From: Escarpia spicata
Lineage: Eukaryota > Annelida > Polychaeta > Sabellida > Siboglinidae
Length of the DNA stretch: 64,000 bases
NCBI GenBank assembly: GCA_963995525.1
Contig: OZ023206.1
Span: 50,733,713-50,797,712 of the forward strand
Direction: 5' to 3'
Below the pieces are notes generated by a model. It did no database searches, was not told the origin of the DNA, and saw nothing but the letters and a program-made list of their open reading frames with translations. The position numbers were made by a program, and so were the translations under genes. Of this stretch, positions 57,080 to 64,000 are shown piece after piece (position 1 is the stretch's first letter; every line of letters starts with the position of its first letter).

Positions 57080-58095
57080 ACCTGCGTCTTGCTTGAGGGA
57101 TGTTCCTGCATTTGCGGTTGTCTACCTCGTTTCTGTTGATTTGCCAACTTCTTGGTTGGACACTCCCTGATCATGTGATCAGGTGATCCACAGCCATAAC
57201 ACACCCGTATACCGTTCTCGTTTCTTCCACTGTCGTTACGCTTGGTGTGTTTCTTAGGTGTACAGAGGAGCAAATCAAGTTTCTTCTCAATGGCATCAAT
57301 CTGTGCCTGCTGCTTTCCCATTTTCTCCTCGAGGGTGCTTGTTGTCGGTGTGCGACTCACTTCATGAACCGTGGCGTTCCTTGCTTTCCCGCTGTTGTCA
57401 TCGCCCAGCCACTTCATTGCTCTGGCTCTGAATGACCAGAATGTCAGCTCTGGTTCGTCCATATTCAGTCGTCGCAGCTCTCGACGGAAATGGTTGTCAA
57501 CTACACCTTCTGTCAATCGCTCTTTCAACTCTTTATTGATGCTTTCGTCTTCCCGGTTGTCTCTTTGAACAATCCGATCGGCGACCTTAACCAAAGCTAA
57601 AGAATAATCTTCGAAAGACTCTTTCTCTCCCTGGTCCCGCCGAAAAAATTCCTTCTTCAGACTTGTTGCCGAGTCCACATAACCATAGGACTCCTCTATA
57701 GCATCCAGTAGTCGAGTCACGTCTCGCTCGCCACGAAACCGAAGTCGCATCTCAGACTTCGCTTCACCAACCAGATGTTGCATTATGAAGTCAACCTGTT
57801 CATCTGGCGACATCCTTCTGGCACTTATGCTTGATTTGATGTCCTCCAGCCAGTCTGTGACATCTACATCCTGCTGATCGCGAGGGCGACCACGTAGCTT
57901 AGGAATTTTCTTTTCCCTCGACACATATACTACTCTGTCTACTGCCCCTGCAGATGCCTCTGTTCTAGCAGCCCTCTCCTCTGCCACTGTCGCTGCATGT
58001 TCTGCCTGTTGCAGACGCCTGGCCAAAACACGCTGATCCTCTAGCTCTTTTTTCAATGTGTCCAGCTCCTCTCGCGCACGACGCAACTGTGCCAT
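57070..58095 (-). CDS. gag polyprotein of tandem gypsy element
   Basis: 341 residues. An N-terminal coiled coil (about residues 1-50), then the capsid-like retrotransposon gag domain (about 75-250, including the WLEDIKSSISARRM and EKESFEDYSLALVKVADR blocks), and one zinc knuckle CX2CX4HX4C at 299-312 (CYGCGSPDHMIREC), followed by a basic tail. Gag forms the particle and binds genomic RNA. The frame is intact, and it closes at a TGA immediately behind a -1 slippery heptamer, so the stop is a designed one. Start chosen at the first ATG after the leader. Confidence 0.9.
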   Translation of the reverse strand: MAQLRRAREELDTLKKELEDQRVLARRLQQAEHAATVAEERAARTEASAGAVDRVVYVSREKKIPKLRGRPRDQQDVDVTDWLEDIKSSISARRMSPDEQVDFIMQHLVGEAKSEMRLRFRGERDVTRLLDAIEESYGYVDSATSLKKEFFRRDQGEKESFEDYSLALVKVADRIVQRDNREDESINKELKERLTEGVVDNHFRRELRRLNMDEPELTFWSFRARAMKWLGDDNSGKARNATVHEVSRTPTTSTLEEKMGKQQAQIDAIEKKLDLLLCTPKKHTKRNDSGRNENGIRVCYGCGSPDHMIRECPTKKLANQQKRGRQPQMQEHPSSKTQVGN

Positions 58096-58359
58096 GCTAG
58101 CTACAGTGAGATTACAGAGAGAAGAGAATACAGATTAGTAGTACGTTAACACAAAACAATCATGGCATTCAAATCAATGTGCAACTTATTTAACATTGTT
58201 CATCAACTCAACAAGATGGTAGTGAGTTGATCTGACTCGTCCATGTTAATGTTCATTGTTGACACTGTTATAGATCGTCGATGGTAGTTGTAGTTCTCCC
58301 TCGGTCTCGTCCTCCAGCTGTCTCCGTCCGTTTATGTGATGGGGTTTCTCCAGGGCAAC
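58096..58359 (-). other. Leader between primer site and gag
   Basis: Short untranslated leader on the minus strand, no further feature seen. Confidence 0.6.
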
Positions 58360-58378
58360 AACCCTGCTCGCAGCGCCA
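58360..58378 (-). promoter_or_regulatory. Primer binding site, tRNA-Ser-like
   Basis: Three bases inside the LTR the minus strand reads TGGCGCTGCGAGCAGGGTT. Its complement ends in CCA and looks like the T-arm and acceptor 3' end of a eukaryotic tRNA-Ser. Confidence 0.65.
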
Positions 58379-58381
58379 AAT

Positions 58382-58744
58382 TGTGACGGGGCCAATTTGT
58401 ACAACAACAAGTCGGCTCCAATCTTTTCGATCAAGTTCTTTATTTGTGGTCTTACTTCCGGATACAAAAAGAAACCTAAGCAAAGTAAACAGTTTGTCAA
58501 TACAGTACTAACAATACAAATATACGTAAGTAGATATATTAATGATTATGATGCGTGGACACATGTCACACAGCACGCATGCGCAATATAATGAATCCAG
58601 TATAATGTAAAGTAACCTAAAGATATATAATTGTCGTACAAGTTATACTAGGAATGCAAATGTATGTAAATCAACAACACAAGTATAAGCATCTAACAGA
58701 TGCAATAATTACATAATCTACCATGACTGTAATGACCATGCTCA
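58382..58744 (-). repeat. Shared central LTR, extent approximate
   Basis: Acts as the 5' LTR of copy 1 and the 3' LTR of copy 2. The end next to the primer site is firm (minus-strand CCGTCACA); the other end carries the same uncertainty as the first LTR. Confidence 0.6.
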
Positions 58745-59967
58745 CCCCAACACTGCTCTGGAGGCTCATTAATGAATCTCACATCATTCATTCGAGGCCT
58801 GGCTCCCTCCTGCAATGGCATGGTGCAACATGTCATTTATAGCAGAACACATATAATTATTTACACAAGTATTTCAATTCCATATTCCTATACTACTTTG
58901 TGTTACCATATTCTGTTCCAATTTACTACACAGTATACCTATTCTATGACTTGTTAAATGACTGAACCAAACACTCGGCCAGTGTTTACCACCTAGCTAC
59001 ACTATCCACGGTGGCTCCCAACTTGTTTTCAAGTGTCAGTCTCTAGGGAATATGCTCCACACTCTACACAGCCAACCCCATAGGGTGATTAATCAGGAGG
59101 ACATTAGTGGCCACTGGGCAGTTTCTGATACTGACTGCACAGCTTTATAGAACACATTTTGTTGCTAAATGCATAATATGGCCGTATATTAACCTAATAG
59201 CACGTAGATTAAGCATCATAATACAAAACACAGTACCTGATTAAACATTATTAAAACTGTATACTCTGCAAGTTATATCACCAGCAGGATGCAAGCATTC
59301 TAAAACTCATTAAGACCACTGCTGTTTACAACCAGCCAGTGTGGGTCAACCACAGCATCCTGGGGTGTCCACTCAAAGCAATTTTCCATATAGTGAAAAC
59401 CCTTATAACTAAATAATTGCTTTAAAACATCCATGCAAGTTTAGGTCTAATGATGGACAATCTTTCACTTCATGATGTGGTGTAATTAGAAAAGGGAAAT
59501 AATACCTTAAAAGTATTATTGAACAAGTTGACACTCACCAAAAATAAATGTCTCCTTGTTGTGTGAAACCTGAGCCAGCCTAGCCCACAGCTGCTGTACC
59601 AATGCTTGGTGAAAATACACACGTGACCAGTGTCTCTGGAGTTTATCTCATACCATTCAAGCAACTGGTTACTCATAGTAATTAATTACCTAAATATAAT
59701 TATAATCAACACCTTAGCAATTAAATCATGAAAAATGTAGTTTCACAAAATAAAGAATGTAACAATATCCGTCATCTACTTAGCATATGGTGCTGCCATA
59801 TTGTGGCTGGTGGCGACATTAGAATGACAATTAAGATGTATTCCATCTCTTAATTAGCATGTTACAACATAACTATGAACATGTGTAGGTGTCCAAACTG
59901 CTACCTTACAATCTTCCGAGCTAAATGTCTGCCGTCTCGGTAGACACTAATTCTACTCATCGTTCCT
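58745..59967 (-). other. Non-coding tail between integrase and LTR (copy 2)
   Basis: Copy of 51448-52670, with one base change noticed (AACATTATT here against AACATGATT). Confidence 0.6.
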
Positions 59968-60963
59968 TCAGTGATTGTGCAATAGCTGCTTCTGTAGATC
60001 CTTTCTCGAGGAAGCAATTAGTGCTTTAGACAGAGAGGTAATTGCCCTGTCTATGGAATCTTCCATATCAGTGAATTTACAAACATTGACAGTCTGCACA
60101 GCAGCAGAGCTTGGTAGACGATGTAGGTTGGTATGTTTTCCTGCAGTGGTTCGTACCGAACGTCGAATTATTTGTTGCCCATTATCTGCATTCCCAACTC
60201 CTGCTCGTCTAACTTCCATCTCAACGGCATCTGGCAGTTGTCCTCTATCCTCATTTTGATTTAAGGCATCATCTACACCTGTGGGCACACCTGGCACAAC
60301 TCCTTGATGTAGGCTGTCAATTGTTATAACGTCCAGCTCCTCTTCTGAATCCGATGACCCTGGAGTGTTGGAATCAATAGGTGGTGCAATTGTTTCCTGG
60401 TTGTCATTACTTCGCAACTCAGTGTACTCATTGTTGGGCACTAATTCTTTGCTATCCAACAACTCAGCTCGATGGATTGCTTTTGTGGCTCCAAAACCAT
60501 CAGCTGGTTGAATGATATATACATTGCCACCATCGAGACAAGACAACACTTTGTATGGAGTCGGTTTCCATGCGTCCTGAATCTTGGCACGACCAATGGG
60601 ATGGTTACGCAAGAAGACCCTTGATCCAATCCTGATGCCTTGATCATTTGCTTTCTTCTCCTGCCGTCTCTTTCGTGCATGTACTCCTCGATCAGTATTG
60701 CGACGAACTCGCTCTAGTACATGGTTCAGCCTATGACAATGGCTCTCCAACCAATCATCCACCGACCCAGTCCTGGCATCTTCCTGTGTCAACCCCAGGA
60801 ACGATTCAGCAGGCAGTCTTGGATCTCGTCCAAACATAACGAAGAATGGCGAATATCCCGTTGAAGCATGTGGTATGGCATTGTATGCAAATGTCAGCTC
60901 TGGCAAGTGTTTCGGCCATCGTCGTTTCTCATCTGCTGATAGGGTTCGGAGTAAGTTGTGCAT
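59968..60963 (-). pseudogene. Integrase C-terminal part (copy 2)
   Basis: Identical at protein level to the copy 1 segment, with the same separation from the N-terminal part by TAA. Confidence 0.88.
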
Positions 60964-61035
60964 CGTTCTGTTATATCGTTCACAATGAGCGTTTCCTTGC
61001 GGTCTGTACGGTGTTGTCTTTGTCTTCTTGATGTC

Positions 61036-62655
61036 TTACATACGGCACAATTCTCTAATCACAGTACCATCAAAGTTGCGACCTTGATCACTGTGAATTC
61101 GTCTCGGTACGCCAAACTGGACAAACCAGTTATTTACCAACACGGTGGCAACTGTCTTTGCCTTTTGGTCTTTCGTTGGAATTGCTTGTGTGAATTTGGT
61201 GAAGATATCTGTGATGACCAGCACATTCTCACGTCCATCTGATGCAGGCTCCAAAACCGTAAAGTCAATCGCCAACACATCGAGTGGTGCAGTAGCCACG
61301 AGACTACCCATATGTGTTTGCAGCTTGGGTTGTTTGTCTTTAGCCAGACAACAACGCTCACATTTGTCACACCATCTTTGTACATCACACGTCATCGTTG
61401 GCCAGTAACAGCGCATCTTTATTAATGCTAATGTGCGTTCTGAACCTTGATGTCCAGCAGCATCGTGCATTGCGATTAGTACTCTGTTGCGTAACTGAGT
61501 GGGTAAAACCAGTTGATTGATTTCCACTCCTTCGATCTCGATTTTCCTTGTCAATACTCCGTCCTTGAAAGAAAGCTTAGTTTGTTGACCAATGATTTTC
61601 CTCGCTGGCTTGCTCAGTGTCATTATCCGTCTTCTTGTTGGTTTGTGGTTTGATTTGAGATATGGCAACACTTGCCTAATATCTTCATCCTGTTCTTGCA
61701 TGGTTATCATCTCAGTCTTTGGGATGGTAGATAGCATGGTGGCTGTTGCAGTTGTTATCTCATGAACAAACACGTCTCGTGCTGTCGGGTTTTGTGAAGA
61801 CAGGATGTCGTTTGTTTCATGAATCTTTGATCTAAGTTCGGTTGAGAGGATTGTACCACCAACAGTCTCCTGAATTATAGTAGATACGGCAAATGGTGTC
61901 ATTTCTCGTTCGGATTCTTCTCTATCACTCGGCGGTCTCCTGCTCAAGGAATCAGCATTCCTATTTGCACGGCCAGATCGGTACTTCAAACTGAAATCGA
62001 ATGATGCCAGTTGTGAAGCCCACCGCATCTCTGTGGCTCCAAGCTTGGACGTTTGCAGGTAACTCAACGGGTTGTTGTCTGTGAAGACGACAAATTTCGA
62101 CCCGAGTAAGTAGTCTCGAAACCTTTCAGTAACAGCCCACTTCAGTGCTAGAAATTCAAGCTTCATGCTACTGTAGTTCTCCATATTTCTCTCTGTTGGT
62201 TTGAGGCTTCTACTCGCATAGCAGATCACTCTACGTCCCTCTTCAAAGTCTTGGGAGAGTACAGCTCCCAGTGCTTGGTACGACGCATCCACCTCCACAA
62301 CAAACGGTTGAGAGAAATCGGGGTATGCAAGCACTCTACCAGAAGTGAGTTGTTTTTTTAGCTGCTCAAATGATTCTTGACAATCTGCAGACCATCGGTT
62401 TGCGAAAGGAACGAAAATAGATGCAGAACTGTCAAGAGTCTTCCTTTGTCTGGTATTCTTCTTGCGATGTTTCGTCTTAGTACCACCGAGCAAAGCGTTA
62501 AGCGGAGCTGCAATCTTGGAGAATCCAGGTACCATACGTCTGTAGTACCCAGCAAGTCCCAAGAAACTCCTAAGCTCTGTCTCAGAGGTTGGTGTTGGCC
62601 AACTGTCTATGGCCTCAGTCTTTTCAGGGTCACATGACACACCATCTTCCGACAC
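61036..62655 (-). pseudogene. RNase H and integrase N-terminal part (copy 2)
   Basis: Identical at protein level to copy 1, including the terminating TAA inside the integrase core. Confidence 0.9.
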
Positions 62656-62700
62656 AATGTGACCTAGATAGTTTATCTTTCGCTTGAAGAGATGACACTT

Positions 62701-63786
62701 TTATGGCTTGAGCTTCAAACCTTGCTCTTCTAAGCGTGTCAAAACAACTTCTAGATTGGTGATCATCTCCTCAATGCTCTTTGCATACAGCAAAATGTCG
62801 TCGAGGTATATTAGTAGATTCTCGTAGTTGAAATCAGCTAACATGCTTTCCATGAGACGCTGATACGTGGCAGGAGCATTGCAAAGACCAAACGGCATTC
62901 TCGTGAACTCGAAGAGTCCCCCTGTTCCTACGCGAAAAGCGGTCTTCGATATGTCGTTTTCTTCCATGGCACATTGCATGTATCCTTGGGCGGCATCCAA
63001 GGTGCAGAAATATATGGCTCCTCGGAGTGCTTCCAACGCCTCGTCAATTCTTGGCAGGGGGTATGCGTCTTTCCGAGTCCTTAGATTTAAAGGATGGTAG
63101 TCGACACACACTCTCAGCTCTCCAGTCTTCTTCCTCACTAGCACTGCCTGAAACGCCCACGGGCTGTTGCTCTTTCGGATAATGCCTTGCCGCATCAAAT
63201 TTTCTAGATGTTGTCGCACTTCCTGCTGTAGATTGGGCGACACTCGACGATGTGGAATCCTTATGGGCGTTTCAACAGTTAGTGGTATCCCATGTTTCAC
63301 ATTGTCAATGTAGCCTAGGTCGTCATCACCGAGACTGAACGCACCCACATGCCTGAGTAGCATGGCGTGTAGCAACTTCTTCTGTTCTTCACTGAGGTTG
63401 TTCTCCTCTATATCTAAACTGAATGGAAGTTCAGGTAGATCTTCAGTCTTCGGTGTGATGTCTTCTTGTAGTGGGCCTAACACTACCTTGTCTTCTTCCA
63501 CCTGATGGATCTGACAGTCGCGCTCCAGTTGACCATCTACTACTGTTACTTTGGTCATCAGTCCGAGTCGCGTTCGTGGGTTTAGCCAAATGTCCTGTTC
63601 GGTTTCATTGGCGACACACAGAACAACTCTTCCCTTTTCAAGAATGGACAAGGTATCATGTACCTTGACCCCTTGAGGTAGATGTATTTCAACCCCAACT
63701 CGCTCCACCAACACCTCGCTTGATATTTTCTTATTACCAGTACACGGTACTGACGTCACTGTCCGTGCAGGTAGAAGCACAGGCAT
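62701..63786 (-). pseudogene. Reverse transcriptase (copy 2)
   Basis: Identical at protein level to copy 1, including the TAA after LKLKP. Sharing both stops means the two copies descend from one already defective element. Confidence 0.9.
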
Positions 63787-63794
63787 CTTACCTG

Positions 63795-64000
63795 CTACCT
63801 TGGCAAGACCAACGTGGTATTTTGGAATTGTTTCCTCTCTTTAGTTGCGTGCAGAGGCAGTTCGCTAAGCCAATCTGGTCCATCTGGGTGTTTCTGAAAT
63901 TCCTCACTTCCCGTTGTATTCAACACATGTTTTGAGATTCGCCGCAACACATTGCATCCTAGAAGGCCAGGAACCGATTCTTTTGCTGCTCGCTGGGCAG
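63795..64000 (-). CDS. Protease region (copy 2), truncated by window end
   Basis: The last 68 codons of the protease frame, matching copy 1; the DSG motif and everything upstream lie beyond the window. Confidence 0.8.
   Translation of the reverse strand, partial: AQRAAKESVPGLLGCNVLRRISKHVLNTTGSEEFQKHPDGPDWLSELPLHATKERKQFQNTTLVLPR

Larger units (their letters stand above)
51085..58381 (-). mobile_element. Ty3/gypsy LTR retrotransposon, copy 1 of a tandem
   Basis: One full 7297 bp period. Read on the minus strand from the LTR that follows it on the plus strand, the order is primer site, gag, protease, RT, RNase H, integrase, non-coding tail and 3' LTR: the usual Ty3/gypsy order. The identical unit starts again directly at 58382 with no host DNA between, so the two elements share one LTR. 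I noticed one base difference (51950 region against 59247 region). Two in-frame stops and an unexplained frame change in pol make it defective. Confidence 0.92.
58382..64000 (-). mobile_element. Ty3/gypsy LTR retrotransposon, copy 2, cut by window end
   Basis: Same sequence as copy 1 through LTR, tail, integrase, RNase H and RT into protease, where the window ends. All reading frames sit exactly 7297 bases further on. Confidence 0.92.

Overview
The window reads as nuclear DNA of an animal, most likely a marine invertebrate. It is AT-rich and intron-bearing and is made almost entirely of eukaryotic transposable elements: RTE-like and L2/CR1-like LINEs, two kinds of Ty3/gypsy LTR retrotransposon and a THAP-bearing TTAA transposon. 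I recognise no complete intact host gene. The species cannot be read from the sequence; a lophotrochozoan or invertebrate deuterostome fits the element mix, but that is inference.

Region 1 (1-27830) is a giant inverted repeat. Arms 1-12815 and 15024-27830 are near-identical mirror images around a 2.2 kb spacer, and the left arm may continue beyond the window. Each arm carries, from the outside inward: a dispersed non-coding repeat interrupted by an RTE-like LINE with a tRNA-like head (left 1149-4333, right 23506-26682); a frameshifted C2H2 zinc-finger pseudogene (left 7261-7977, right 19862-20578); an L2/CR1-like LINE pseudogene (left about 8489-11700, right about 16140-19350); and two copies of a ~277 bp repeat. 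The spacer holds the second unit of a 356 bp tandem duplication, irregular short repeats and a perfect 31 bp hairpin next to the inner breakpoint.

Region 2 (27831-39993) holds a Ty3/gypsy element of the Gmr1 type (28206-36615) in which integrase lies upstream of reverse transcriptase. It has 1.56 kb LTRs about 0.6% different, a tRNA-Pro-like primer site and a polypurine tract. Diverged repeats flank it. One of them, 38445-39709, is the uninterrupted version of the repeat that the RTE LINE interrupts in the palindrome arms.

Region 3 (39994-45883) is bounded by TTAA and by 14 bp terminal inverted repeats. One gene starts near each end and they point inward: a first exon ending like the P2X7-ballast-domain protein family (plus strand) and a THAP-domain gene (minus strand). 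Both share a CRE-like motif about 80-90 bp before the ATG. It looks like a Kolobok-type DNA transposon that has lost its catalytic core.

Region 4 (45884-51084) is a graveyard of degenerate LINE pieces (RT, ORF1, endonuclease linker, an L2-like 3' end). One RT piece is split by a 267 bp fold-back insertion with a 12 bp target duplication.

Region 5 (51085-64000) is a head-to-tail tandem of one Ty3/gypsy element on the minus strand with a 7297 bp period; the second copy runs off the window. The gag-pro junction shows a textbook -1 frameshift signal (GGGAAAC, stop codon, 5 nt spacer, 12 bp stem). Both copies share two in-frame stops in pol, so each as read is defective.
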